Positions 18,970 to 27,742 of a DNA stretch of 64,000 nt are shown here, in pieces. The notes beneath the pieces are model-generated. The model saw only the letters and a program-made list of their open reading frames with translations, ran no database searches and had not been told where the DNA came from. This DNA comes from Pseudomonas sp. Irchel 3A7 (lineage in GTDB: Bacteria > Pseudomonadota > Gammaproteobacteria > Pseudomonadales > Pseudomonadaceae). The position numbers and the translations under genes were made by a program. The stretch spans positions 186,001 to 250,000 of the forward strand of contig NZ_FYED01000009.1 of the NCBI RefSeq assembly GCF_900187565.1, given 5' to 3'. The first letter of the stretch is position 1, and every line of letters begins with the position of its first letter.

Positions 18970-19072
18970 TGTGGCGAGGGAGCTTGCTCCCGTCGGGCCG
19001 CGAAGCGGCCCCCTATCATTGAAAAGCAGGGGCCTGCTGCACAGTCCAACGGGAGCAAGCTCCCTCGCCACA
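18970..19072. repeat. REPIN, TGTGGCGAGGGAGC family
   Basis: Inverted arms about 103 bases end to end, between the convergent CAP and YdeP-like genes. Confidence 0.85.
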
Positions 19073-19098
19073 GGTTTTTCGGGCCGCTACGTCCATTT

Positions 19099-21423
19099 CT
19101 ACGCCGCAGAACTGGAAATCAGGCTGCTGGCTTTCGCCTGTTCGAGCCGGATGGCGACGAACTTGGAGGTCGGTGTGTAGGTGCGGTCACCGTAACTTTC
19201 CAGCGGTACCAGCGGGTTGGTCTCCGGGTAGTACGCGGCGGCCTGACCGGCCGGGATGTCGTAGGCGATCAGGGTGAAGCCGCTGACCCGACGCTCGCGG
19301 TCGTCATCCCACAGCGCTACCAAGTCGACTTTCTGCCCCGGTTCGAATCCGAGCCGGCGAATGTCCTGCTCGTTGGCGAACACCACATCGCGCATGCCGT
19401 AGACCCCACGATAGCGATCGTCCAGCCCGTACAACGTGGTGTTGTACTGATCGTGTGAACGCATGGTCTGCAGGATCAGATGCGGCTTCACCGCCAGGTT
19501 GCGCACGCCTTCGCTGATCAGGTGTTCCGGCAACACACTCGGGGTGAACTGCGCCTTGCCGCTGGCGGTTTTCCAGATGCGGTCCGCCGCGTTGTTGCCC
19601 ATGTGGAAACCGCCCGGGTGCAGCAGCTTACGGTTGAAGTCTTCGAAGCCGGGAATGCTGTCGGCAATCAGGTTACGGATGCGACCGTAGTCGCCGATGG
19701 CCCAGTTCCAGTCGATCGGGTGATTGCCCAGGGTCGCGGCGGCGATCCCGGCAATGATCGCAGGCTCCGAACGCAGATGCTTTGATTTGGGCTTCAGCTG
19801 GCCATGGGAGATATGGATCATGCTGAAGGTGTCTTCCACGGTCACACCCTGCGGCCCTTCGGCTTGCAGGTCGATGTCGGTACGGCCCAGGCACGGCAGG
19901 ATCAACGCTTCGCGCCCGGTCACCAGATGGCTGCGGTTGAGCTTGGTAGCGATGTGCACGGTCAGCTCGCAGTTGCGCAGCGCGGCGTGGGTGCGCGGGG
20001 TGTCGGGGGTGGCCTGGGCGAAGTTGCCGCCCAAACCGATGAACACCTTCGCCCGCCCCTGTTCCATCGCCGAAATCGCCATCACCGTGTTGTGACCATG
20101 CTCGCGCGGCGGCTTGAAGGAGAAGCGCTTTTCCAGGGCATCGAGCAGCTCGGTGGGCGCCAGTTCGTTGATGCCCATGGTCCGGTCGCCTTGCACGTTA
20201 CTGTGACCGCGCACCGGTGACAGGCCGGCGCCGGGACGGCCGACATTGCCGCGCAGCAGCATCAGGTTGATGACTTCCTGCAGCATCGGCACCGAGTGCG
20301 TGTGCTGGGTCAGGCCCATCGCCCAACACATGATCACGCTTTTGGCCCGGGCGTACATGCGCGCGGCCAGTTCGATGTCGGCCAGGGACATGCCCGACTG
20401 TTGTTCGATATGTTCCCAGGCGGTGGCATCGACCTCGGCCAGATAGTCATCGAGCCCCGAGGTGTGTTCGGCGATGAACGCGTGATCGAACACCGGCTCG
20501 CCCCCGGTGGCCTGGGCTTCGCGCTCCCACTGCAAGAGGAACTTGGCCATGCCGCGAAAGACCGCCATGTCGCCGCCGAGTGCCGGGCGAAAGTACGCAG
20601 TGTTGGTCGGTTCGGAACCGTTGAGCAGCATCTCGATCGGGTGCTGCGGATGCTGGAAACGCTCCAGCCCGCGCTCCTTCAGCGGGTTGATACAGATCAC
20701 CTGCGCGCCGCGCTTGACCGCTTCGCGCAGCGGTTCGAGCATCCGTGGGTGGTTGGTGCCGGGGTTCTGGCCGATGACGAAAATCGCGTCGGCATGTTCC
20801 AGATCGTCGAATACCACGGTGCCTTTGCCCACGCCCAGGCTTTCGATCATCGCGACCGCGCTGGCTTCGTGGCACATGTTGGAGCAGTCAGGAAAATTGT
20901 TGGTGCCGTAGGCGCGGACGAACAACTGGTAGAGAAAAGCCGCTTCGTTGCTGGCCCGGCCCGAGGTGTAGAACTCGGCCTGGTTCGGCGACTCCAGCGC
21001 ATTGAGATGCTTGGCGATCAGCGCAAACGCTTCGTCCCAGCTGGTTTCCACGTAGCGGTCGGTCGTGGCGTCATAGCGCATCGGGTGGGTCAGGCGGCCC
21101 TGATACTCCAGCCAGTAATCACTTTGTTCCGACAGGGTCGCGACGCTGTATTTGTTGAAGAAGGCCGGGTTGACCAGCCGGCCGGTGGCTTCCCAGTTAA
21201 CGGCTTTGGCGCCGTTTTCGCAGAACTTGACCATGCCGTTTTCCGGCGACTCGCCCCAGGCGCAGCCAGGGCAGTCGAAGCCGCCGTTCTGGTTGGTCTT
21301 GAGCATTGCGCGGATGTTTTTCAGGGCGTTTTCGCTGCCCAGCCAGTTCTTGGTGACGGCGATCAGCGCTCCCCACCCGGCGGCGGCTCCTTTGTAGGGT
21401 TTGTAGCGGTCGACTTGAGACAT
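19099..21423 (-). CDS. FdhF/YdeP-family molybdopterin oxidoreductase
   Basis: 774 aa, cytoplasmic, no Tat signal. It belongs to the formate dehydrogenase-like YdeP group: Cys51 and Cys54 in FDCPGCAWGE, and a likely Mo-ligand Cys184 in SNMCHEAS. GQNPGTNHPRMLEPLREAVK and GVGRPGAG-type blocks match the molybdopterin-binding domain, and the C-terminal MGD-binding beta-barrel is complete. The E. coli homologue is linked to acid resistance; the reaction is not defined. The start ATG at 21423 has GGAGAA upstream. The nearby moaA and moaB make the cofactor it needs. Confidence 0.88.
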   Translation of the reverse strand: MSQVDRYKPYKGAAAGWGALIAVTKNWLGSENALKNIRAMLKTNQNGGFDCPGCAWGESPENGMVKFCENGAKAVNWEATGRLVNPAFFNKYSVATLSEQSDYWLEYQGRLTHPMRYDATTDRYVETSWDEAFALIAKHLNALESPNQAEFYTSGRASNEAAFLYQLFVRAYGTNNFPDCSNMCHEASAVAMIESLGVGKGTVVFDDLEHADAIFVIGQNPGTNHPRMLEPLREAVKRGAQVICINPLKERGLERFQHPQHPIEMLLNGSEPTNTAYFRPALGGDMAVFRGMAKFLLQWEREAQATGGEPVFDHAFIAEHTSGLDDYLAEVDATAWEHIEQQSGMSLADIELAARMYARAKSVIMCWAMGLTQHTHSVPMLQEVINLMLLRGNVGRPGAGLSPVRGHSNVQGDRTMGINELAPTELLDALEKRFSFKPPREHGHNTVMAISAMEQGRAKVFIGLGGNFAQATPDTPRTHAALRNCELTVHIATKLNRSHLVTGREALILPCLGRTDIDLQAEGPQGVTVEDTFSMIHISHGQLKPKSKHLRSEPAIIAGIAAATLGNHPIDWNWAIGDYGRIRNLIADSIPGFEDFNRKLLHPGGFHMGNNAADRIWKTASGKAQFTPSVLPEHLISEGVRNLAVKPHLILQTMRSHDQYNTTLYGLDDRYRGVYGMRDVVFANEQDIRRLGFEPGQKVDLVALWDDDRERRVSGFTLIAYDIPAGQAAAYYPETNPLVPLESYGDRTYTPTSKFVAIRLEQAKASSLISSSAA

Positions 21424-21840
21424 GCGGCTTCTCCGTGACAATGCACACAGGCTTTGACCCGATTAAGGTCATTGATCGGTTGACGGAGAAAGCATATGGA
21501 TGGGGATAAAATCTTGTCTAATCGCTATTTGCGACCAGATGATCGAGGATATTTATCATTGATTTTAATCGTTTAAATTCAATAATTTACAAAAACAAAA
21601 AGACATTTGACGAAGCAACTGAATCCATCATAGATCCACTCGATCAACCGGTCATTAATAGTGATTGGACGGCCCCTGAAGTTGCTCTTAGCCTGCGCTC
21701 AACAAACCTGTATCTGTGGGAGCGAGCCTGCTCGCGAAAGCACCAGGTCAGTCGACATCCATGTTGAATGTGCCGGCCTCTTCGCGAGCAGGCTCGCTCC
21801 CACAATTCATTCATTGCGTGCGCTGCCAAGCGAGGATGTC
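21424..21840. promoter_or_regulatory. Divergent promoter region of ydeP-like gene and moaA
   Basis: About 417 bases. The left 230 bases are AT-rich with stretches such as ATTGATTTTAATCG, consistent with promoters for the two divergent genes. The right part is occupied by a REPIN. No other gene is seen. Confidence 0.45.
21715..21804. repeat. REPIN, TGTGGGAGCGAGCC family
   Basis: Inverted arms, 90 bases in total, ending 37 bases before moaA. Confidence 0.9.
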
Positions 21841-22839
21841 ATGTCGGAACGAGTCTTGATCGATGGGTTCGCCAGGCGCGTGGACTATCTGCGGATGTCG
21901 GTCACCGATCGCTGCGATTTCCGTTGCGTGTATTGCATGGCCGAAGACATGGAATTCCTGCCGCGCCAACGGGTACTGACCCTGGAAGAGATCCATCAGG
22001 TGGCACAGAGCTTCGTCGCACTGGGCACCCGCAAGATTCGCCTGACCGGAGGCGAACCGCTGATCCGCCCGGGCGTGGTGCAGTTGTGCCAGAAGATCGC
22101 CGCCCTGCCCGGCCTGCGTGAGTTGTGCATGACCACCAACGGTTCGCAGCTGGCCAAACTGGCCGAGCCCTTGTTCGAGGCCGGGGTAAGCCGCCTCAAC
22201 ATCAGCCTCGACTGCCTCGACCCGCAACGCTTTCGCGAGCTGACCCGCACCGGAGATCTGGCGCAGGTGATCAAGGGCATCGACGCCGCCAACAAGGCGG
22301 GGTTTCGCAATACGAAGCTCAACTGCGTGGTGATGAAAGGTCGCAACGATCACGAGATCAACGATCTGGTGAGCTTCGCCATCGACCGCAACCTCGACAT
22401 TTCCTTCATCGAAGAAATGCCACTGGGCACCATCCATGAACACAGCCGCGCGGAGTCGTTCTACGCAAGCAGCCAGGTCCGTGAGCGGATTGCCGAACGC
22501 TACACACTGATTGATTCCGCCGAGTCGACCCAGGGTCCTTCGCGCTACTGGCGACTGGCCGAAGCGCCTCAGATTCGCCTGGGCTTCATTTCGCCCCACA
22601 GCCACAATTTCTGCGGCACCTGCAACCGGGTGCGGCTGACGGTGGAAGGTCGTCTGCTGCTGTGCCTGGGCAACGAGCATGCCGTCGACTTGAAGGCGGT
22701 ACTGCGGGCTCATCCGGGCCAACCCGAACGTCTGGAGAACGCCATCATCGAGGCGATGAAGCTCAAGCCTTACCGGCACAACTTCGAAGTGAACGACGAC
22801 GTTCAGGTCATTCGTTTCATGAACATGACGGGCGGCTGA
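21841..22839 (+). CDS. moaA: GTP 3',8-cyclase (molybdenum cofactor step 1)
   Basis: 332 aa radical-SAM enzyme that, with MoaC, turns GTP into cyclic pyranopterin monophosphate. The N-terminal [4Fe-4S] cysteines are C25, C29 and C32 (CDFRCVYC), the C-terminal cluster cysteines C258, C261 and C275, and the C-terminal Gly-Gly needed for activity is present (MTGG). The start ATG at 21841 has GAGGA upstream; the longer frame from 21661 is REPIN read-through. The bestrophin gene follows after 4 bases. Confidence 0.96.
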   Translation: MSERVLIDGFARRVDYLRMSVTDRCDFRCVYCMAEDMEFLPRQRVLTLEEIHQVAQSFVALGTRKIRLTGGEPLIRPGVVQLCQKIAALPGLRELCMTTNGSQLAKLAEPLFEAGVSRLNISLDCLDPQRFRELTRTGDLAQVIKGIDAANKAGFRNTKLNCVVMKGRNDHEINDLVSFAIDRNLDISFIEEMPLGTIHEHSRAESFYASSQVRERIAERYTLIDSAESTQGPSRYWRLAEAPQIRLGFISPHSHNFCGTCNRVRLTVEGRLLLCLGNEHAVDLKAVLRAHPGQPERLENAIIEAMKLKPYRHNFEVNDDVQVIRFMNMTGG

Positions 22840-22843
22840 AACC

Positions 22844-23743
22844 ATGATCGTCAGACCCAAACCCAATCTGATCGGCGTGCTGACTTCGCTCAAGGGTTCG
22901 ATCGCCAAACGCATTGCGCGGCGCAGCCTGATGGTGACCTTGCTCGCTTCGGCCATCGTGCTCATCGAAACCTTGCACCCGAGTTATTTTTCCAAGGTCA
23001 GTGCCACCCCGTTCACCCTACTCGGTCTGTCGCTGTCGATCTTCATGAGCTTTCGCAACAACGCCTGTTATGACCGCTGGTATGAAGCGCGCAAGGCGTG
23101 GGGCGATGTGATTGTGGAAATCCGTTCGATGATTCGCGAAACCCTGATCATCAAGGACGCCGCTGAACGGCACAGGATCCTCAGCAACCTGTGCGGTTTT
23201 GCCCACGCGCTCAATGCCCGGCTGCGCAAGGAAAACGAACTGGCCACCAGCGGCGACTGGCTGCAGCCGTTGCCTGAAGGCGGCGCCACGGACATCAGCG
23301 GGCAGGTTCTGCTGCAGGTCGGTCAACAGTGTTCGACACTCAATGAGGCCGGGGTGATCAGCGAATGGCGCTACACGATCATGGCCAACCATCTGGCCAA
23401 CCTGACCCGCGCCCAGGCGGTCTGCGAACGGATCAAAAACACTCCGCTGCCGTTCCCCTACACCTTGTTGCTGCACCGGACCATTTACCTGTTCTGCATC
23501 CTGTTGCCATTCGCCATGGCTGAACCTTTAGGCTGGCTGACGCCGGTGTTCACCGCGATTGTCAGCTACACCTTTTTCGGCCTGGATGCGATTGCCGATG
23601 AACTGGAAGACCCGTTCGGCCGCGACGAAAACGACCTGCCCACCGACGCCATCGTGCGCAACATCGAGCGCGATGTCCTCGAGGCCTTGGGCGTGATGCA
23701 ACTGCCGCCACAGCTGGAGCCGGTAGACTTCGTCCTCAACTGA
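22844..23743 (+). CDS. Bestrophin-family anion channel
   Basis: 299 aa inner-membrane protein of the YneE/bestrophin type. Signatures include LLGLSLSIFMSFRNNACYDRW (split here from RWYEARKAWG) and the C-terminal DELEDPFGRDENDLP. Bacterial members form pentameric ion channels. It begins 4 bases after moaA with no separate promoter space, so the two share a transcript. Why a channel sits with cofactor synthesis is not clear. Confidence 0.9.
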   Translation: MIVRPKPNLIGVLTSLKGSIAKRIARRSLMVTLLASAIVLIETLHPSYFSKVSATPFTLLGLSLSIFMSFRNNACYDRWYEARKAWGDVIVEIRSMIRETLIIKDAAERHRILSNLCGFAHALNARLRKENELATSGDWLQPLPEGGATDISGQVLLQVGQQCSTLNEAGVISEWRYTIMANHLANLTRAQAVCERIKNTPLPFPYTLLLHRTIYLFCILLPFAMAEPLGWLTPVFTAIVSYTFFGLDAIADELEDPFGRDENDLPTDAIVRNIERDVLEALGVMQLPPQLEPVDFVLN

Positions 23744-23763
23744 CATCCACCGCAGATCAAAAC

Positions 23764-23854
23764 TGTGGGAGCGAGCCTGCTCGCGAAGGCGTCAGGTCAG
23801 TCAGCACTGATGTTGAATTGGCCGGCCTCTTCGCGGGCAAGCCTCGCTCCTACA
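23764..23854. repeat. REPIN with a diverged right arm
   Basis: The left arm is the standard TGTGGGAGCGAGCC form; the right arm reads TTCGCGGGCAAGCCTCGCTC then CTACA, mixed between families. Confidence 0.8.
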
Positions 23855-23921
23855 GGGCTCATGTTGTTCAGAACAACTCGCTCCACCGGCATCAATGGCG
23901 GGGCGCTCATCGCTGCAGTGT

Positions 23922-24461
23922 TCATCCCCTTGCTCCGCAGGCCTGCACAGACTTCAGGTGCGGGACGAAATTGCACGGACGATGCCGGGCATCCAGTTGC
24001 TCGGCGAGGATGCCTTCCCACGCGGTGCGACAGGCGCCGGTGGAACCGGGCAAACAGTAGACCAGCGTACCGTTGGCCAGTCCGGCCAGGGCCCGGCTTT
24101 GCACCGTCGAGGTGCCGATGTCGAGAATGGAGATCGCCCGGAACAACTCGCCGAAACCGTCGATCTGTTTATCCAGCAGACAGGCCACCGCTTCGGGTGT
24201 GCTGTCGCGTCCGGTGAAGCCGGTGCCGCCGGTGATCAGCACCACTTGAATATTGTCATTGGCAATCCAGGTCGCGACCTGCGCGCGGATCTTGTACAGA
24301 TCATCCTTGAGCAAGTTGCGTTCGCTGAGGGTGTGGCCGGCTTCCAGCAAGCGGCTGACCAGCAGTTGCCCGGAGGTGTCATTGGCGTATTCACGGGTAT
24401 CACTCACCGTCAACACGGCAATATTCAACGGTATAAACAATGCATCCGGTTTAACGCTCAT
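23922..24461 (-). CDS. moaB: Molybdenum cofactor biosynthesis protein B
   Basis: 179 aa. The MoaB/MogA-fold signature LITGGTGFTGRDSTPEA and the PGSTGACRTAWEG block are present. Family proteins adenylylate molybdopterin or are its close paralogues. GGAGA precedes the ATG. It converges on the moaA-bestrophin unit, giving a small molybdenum cofactor group next to the YdeP-like enzyme and not far from napA. Confidence 0.93.
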   Translation of the reverse strand: MSVKPDALFIPLNIAVLTVSDTREYANDTSGQLLVSRLLEAGHTLSERNLLKDDLYKIRAQVATWIANDNIQVVLITGGTGFTGRDSTPEAVACLLDKQIDGFGELFRAISILDIGTSTVQSRALAGLANGTLVYCLPGSTGACRTAWEGILAEQLDARHRPCNFVPHLKSVQACGARG

Positions 24462-24601
24462 GGAATTCTCCGGGAGGTACCAATTAAATAACTTTCAGAG
24501 ACTAAAGCGGTAAAACAAGCACTGTCTAATCACTCTAGCCAACTGCACTATCGAGCGTATCTATCGGTTATTAACAAATCAAAAAACACCCATTGAACCA
24601 C

Positions 24602-24691
24602 TGTGGGAGCGAGCCTGCTCGCGAAAGCGGTGTATCAGATACTGACTCTTTCGACTGACACTCACTCTTCGCGAGCAGGCTCGCTCCCACA
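24602..24691. repeat. REPIN, TGTGGGAGCGAGCC family
   Basis: Paired inverted arms, 90 bases, between the divergent moaB and LysR genes. Confidence 0.9.
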
Positions 24692-24843
24692 GGGCCATCG
24701 AGTCCGCAATAGAGCTGATCGATAACCCCGTAAACAACAGTGATTGGACGCTCGCCCACGACAATGAGATCGTCCACGAACCTTGTGTCCTGCCCACCCG
24801 AGTCAATACTTACCTCTCCCATCCTCCGTCAGCAGGTGCCGTC

Positions 24844-25734
24844 ATGGACATCAAACAACTCAAGTTCCTGATCGCCCTGGAGCAGACCCGTCATTTCGGC
24901 CAGGCCGCCGCGCGCTGCCACATCACCCAGCCGACCCTGTCGATGCGTCTGCGCAACCTGGAGGATGAACTGGACCTGGTGCTGGTCACCCGTGGCCAGC
25001 GGTTCGAAGGTTTCACCGAAGCCGGCGAACGTGTGCTGGCCTGGGCCCGGACCCTGCTGGCCGCCCACGACGGGTTGTTCGCCGAAGCCGCCGCGTGCCG
25101 TGGCCAACTGGTCGGTAACTTGCGCATGGGCCTGGTGCCGCTGAGCAGCTTCAACCCCGTGAGCTACATCAAGGGCCTGTCCCACAGCTTTCCGGAGCTC
25201 AAATTCAGCCTGTCTTCCCTGAGTTCCGATCAGATCATCGAAAGCCTGGGCAACAACCAACTGGACCTGGGGGTGTGCTACCTCGATCACGTCAACCCGA
25301 ATTACTTCGAGTTTTTCGAGATCGGCGAGACCCGTGTCGGCCTTTTGCATGACACCCGGCACTTCCATTTCGACGGCCCGCAAATGAGCTGGGAAGACGC
25401 CGCCGAATTGCCGCTGGGGATGATCAGCAACGGCATGCACTACCGCAAATCCATTGATTTGAGTTTCCGCAGCCGTGGCCTCAACCCGCAGCCGATCCTC
25501 GAAAGCGATTCGACTTACCAGTTGCTCCAGGCGATCCACGAAGGCTTTTGTTGCGCGATCATGCCGCTGGACAGCGGCCTGGAAGAGCCCATCGAACACC
25601 TGGCGTTCATCGACCTGCCGGACGCCAGTGTGCTTGCGCCGCTGGGCCTGGTCATGCGCAAGACCGAACCGCGTTCAGCGATTGCCGAGAAATGTTTCGC
25701 CCAAGCACGACTGTTATTTGCGCCGAAGCATTAA
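24844..25734 (+). CDS. LysR-family transcriptional regulator
   Basis: 296 aa. The N-terminal helix-turn-helix reads FGQAAARCHITQPTLSMRLR; the C-terminal part is a LysR substrate-binding domain (SSDQIIESLGNNQLDLGVCY). Effector and targets are unknown. It lies between the molybdenum cofactor group and a puuA-like gene; either could be its target. The ATG at 24844 follows CAGGTGCCGTC. Confidence 0.88.
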   Translation: MDIKQLKFLIALEQTRHFGQAAARCHITQPTLSMRLRNLEDELDLVLVTRGQRFEGFTEAGERVLAWARTLLAAHDGLFAEAAACRGQLVGNLRMGLVPLSSFNPVSYIKGLSHSFPELKFSLSSLSSDQIIESLGNNQLDLGVCYLDHVNPNYFEFFEIGETRVGLLHDTRHFHFDGPQMSWEDAAELPLGMISNGMHYRKSIDLSFRSRGLNPQPILESDSTYQLLQAIHEGFCCAIMPLDSGLEEPIEHLAFIDLPDASVLAPLGLVMRKTEPRSAIAEKCFAQARLLFAPKH

Positions 25735-26215
25735 GGAACCATCGATTTTATATAAACACCGACACGGGCCACTTAACGTTGACTGTAAGAGGACAAGGCA
25801 GCCCAGTGGCCAGGTTATGAACCGAAACAAACATTTACAGGCGTCCCTTTCCCCCCTAGTATCCAGTCACCCCCGGATGGCTTGTTATCGGCCTCCGACG
25901 TTTTCCGCTGCTGGAAACATGAGTCATGCGCACTTCGCCGTCAGAGCACCACGTCTCGACTCAGGCCACCTCGCTGTTGGCCGTGGACGGCATTGCCTCA
26001 TGAAACGCATCGTCAACCTCCCCATGGCCCTGCGCCGCTCAAAACTGCGTCACTCCGCACGTCCGCCGGATAGCACCCTGCGCGCCTGATCGCGTTTTCA
26101 ACGCATCGAGCCCCCTCTTTCCGCTATCGCTGCCAGCACGCTCCGGGCTTGTACCCGTCACCGTGCCCTGGCCTGAATCCGTGCGCCTGCGTGGCGCCAA
26201 CGTGAGTGACGAACA
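25735..26215. other. Intergenic region upstream of puuA-like gene
   Basis: About 480 bases. The first part has AT-rich runs such as GATTTTATATAAAC that could belong to a promoter. A 29-codon frame opened by the ATG at 26001 (MKRIVNLPMALRRSKLRH) lacks a ribosome site; I do not call it a gene. Confidence 0.35.
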
Positions 26216-27580
26216 ATGAAATTCGCAGCCCTTGAAGACGCCCGGAGCTTTCTGGCGAACAACCCCGATATCGACATGATCGAGCTGTTCATCCTCGATG
26301 CCAACGGTGTGCCGCGCGGCAAGCTGCTGCACCGCGAAGAACTGCTGGCGGTGTACGAAAGCGGTCGTCCGCTGCCCAGCACCATCCTCGGCCTGACCTT
26401 GCAGGGCGACGACGTGGAAAACTCCGGGCTGGTCTGGGATGTGGGTGATATTGACTGCCGCGCCTACCCGCTCGAAGGCAGCCTGGTGCGCTTGCCATGG
26501 CGGCAGATTCCGACCGCCGCAGTGCAAGTCAGCATGCACCCGCAGGAAGGCATGCCGGCAAGCATTGCCGACCCGCGCCACCTGTTGATCAAGGTGATCG
26601 AAGGCCTGAAGGCGCAGGGTTATCACCCGGTGATGGCCTGCGAGCTGGAGTTCTATTTGCTCGATGCCAAGCGCGACCACCTCGGTCGCCCGCAACCAGC
26701 GCTGGATGCGGATGGTGGTCGACCGAGACACACCCAGGTCTATGGCCTGCGCGAACTGGAGCAGATCGAACCGTTCCTCGCCGACCTCTACGCGGCATGC
26801 AAACTCCACGACATTCCGGCGCGCACGGCGATTTCCGAATACGCCCCGGGCCAGGTGGAAATCACCCTGGAACACGGCGATGCCTTGCTCGCGATGGACC
26901 AGGCCGTGCGCTACAAGCGACTGGTCAAAGCCATCGCCCACAAGCACGGCATGCAGGCCACGTTCATGGCCAAACCCTTCGATCATCTGGCGGGCACCGG
27001 CATGCACATGCACGTCAGCATCGCCGATGCCGAGGGCCGCAACCTCTTCGCCGCCGAAGACCCCGCGGGTACCCCGCTGCTGCGCACGGCCATCGGCGGC
27101 ATGCTCGCCTCCTTGCTCGATTCGCTGCTGCTGTTCTGCCCCAATGCCAACTCCTACCGGCGTTTCCAGGCCAACAGCTATGCGCCCCTGGCGCCGACCT
27201 GGGGTGTCGATAACCGCACCGTCAGCCTGCGCGTACCGGGTGGCCCGGCCAACAGCCGGCACATCGAACACCGCATCTGCGGCGCCGATGCCAACCCGTA
27301 TCTGGCGGCGGCAGCGATTCTGGCCGGCATCCACCGGGGCATCCGCGAAGACCTGGATCCGGGCGAACCGGTCGAAGGCAACGGCTATGCGCAAGCCACG
27401 CAGCTGCTGCCGACCGATTGGCTGACGTCGCTGACGGCGCTGGAAAACTCGGTATGGGCGCGGGATGCGTTGGGGCAGGAGTTTCTGGGGGTGTATCTGG
27501 CGGTCAAGCGTGCCGAGTATCGGCAGTTCATGGCTGAAGTGGGAGAGCAGGATTGGCGTTGGTATCTGACTGAGGCGTAA
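26216..27580 (+). CDS. Gamma-glutamylpolyamine synthetase, first copy
   Basis: 454 aa glutamine-synthetase-fold enzyme of the PuuA/SpuI/PauA group, expected to ligate glutamate to a polyamine or other amine using ATP. The N-terminal beta-grasp part contains LFILDANGVPRGK; the catalytic part shows ACELEFYLLD, AGTGMHMHVSI, CPNANSYRRFQ, GVDNRTVSLRVP and EHRICGADANPYL. The start is weakly supported by GTGAGTGA. It is followed by a PuuB-like oxidase, so the pair can glutamylate then oxidise an amine. A second copy is at 52500-53876. Confidence 0.85.
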   Translation: MKFAALEDARSFLANNPDIDMIELFILDANGVPRGKLLHREELLAVYESGRPLPSTILGLTLQGDDVENSGLVWDVGDIDCRAYPLEGSLVRLPWRQIPTAAVQVSMHPQEGMPASIADPRHLLIKVIEGLKAQGYHPVMACELEFYLLDAKRDHLGRPQPALDADGGRPRHTQVYGLRELEQIEPFLADLYAACKLHDIPARTAISEYAPGQVEITLEHGDALLAMDQAVRYKRLVKAIAHKHGMQATFMAKPFDHLAGTGMHMHVSIADAEGRNLFAAEDPAGTPLLRTAIGGMLASLLDSLLLFCPNANSYRRFQANSYAPLAPTWGVDNRTVSLRVPGGPANSRHIEHRICGADANPYLAAAAILAGIHRGIREDLDPGEPVEGNGYAQATQLLPTDWLTSLTALENSVWARDALGQEFLGVYLAVKRAEYRQFMAEVGEQDWRWYLTEA

Positions 27581-27607
27581 ACCAGTCGCCATCCGCAGCC
27601 CCCTCCC

Positions 27608-27697
27608 TGTGGGAGCGAGCCTGCTCGCGAATGCGGCATGTCAGTCACCAAAAGTGCTGAATGTACCGGCCTCTTCGCGAGCAGGCTCGCTCCCACA
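27608..27697. repeat. REPIN, TGTGGGAGCGAGCC family
   Basis: Inverted arms spanning 90 bases in the gap between the puuA-like and puuB-like genes. Confidence 0.9.
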
Positions 27698-27742
27698 AGG
27701 AGCGGCGCCAGCTTCACTCCACCCTTTTGCCAGGACATTGTC

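Noticed and set aside
20296..21438. Open frame of 380 codons opposite the YdeP-like gene
   Set aside because: Antisense shadow with His/Gly/Val-rich nonsense composition; the minus-strand gene carries all conserved motifs.
21661..21840. Longer N-termini for moaA and other genes next to REPINs (8372, 27743, 52322, 61972)
   Set aside because: The extra residues are translations of REP sequence (GSEPARE, ASRLAPT, GASLLAK types) and the internal ATG codons have the better ribosome sites and family agreement.
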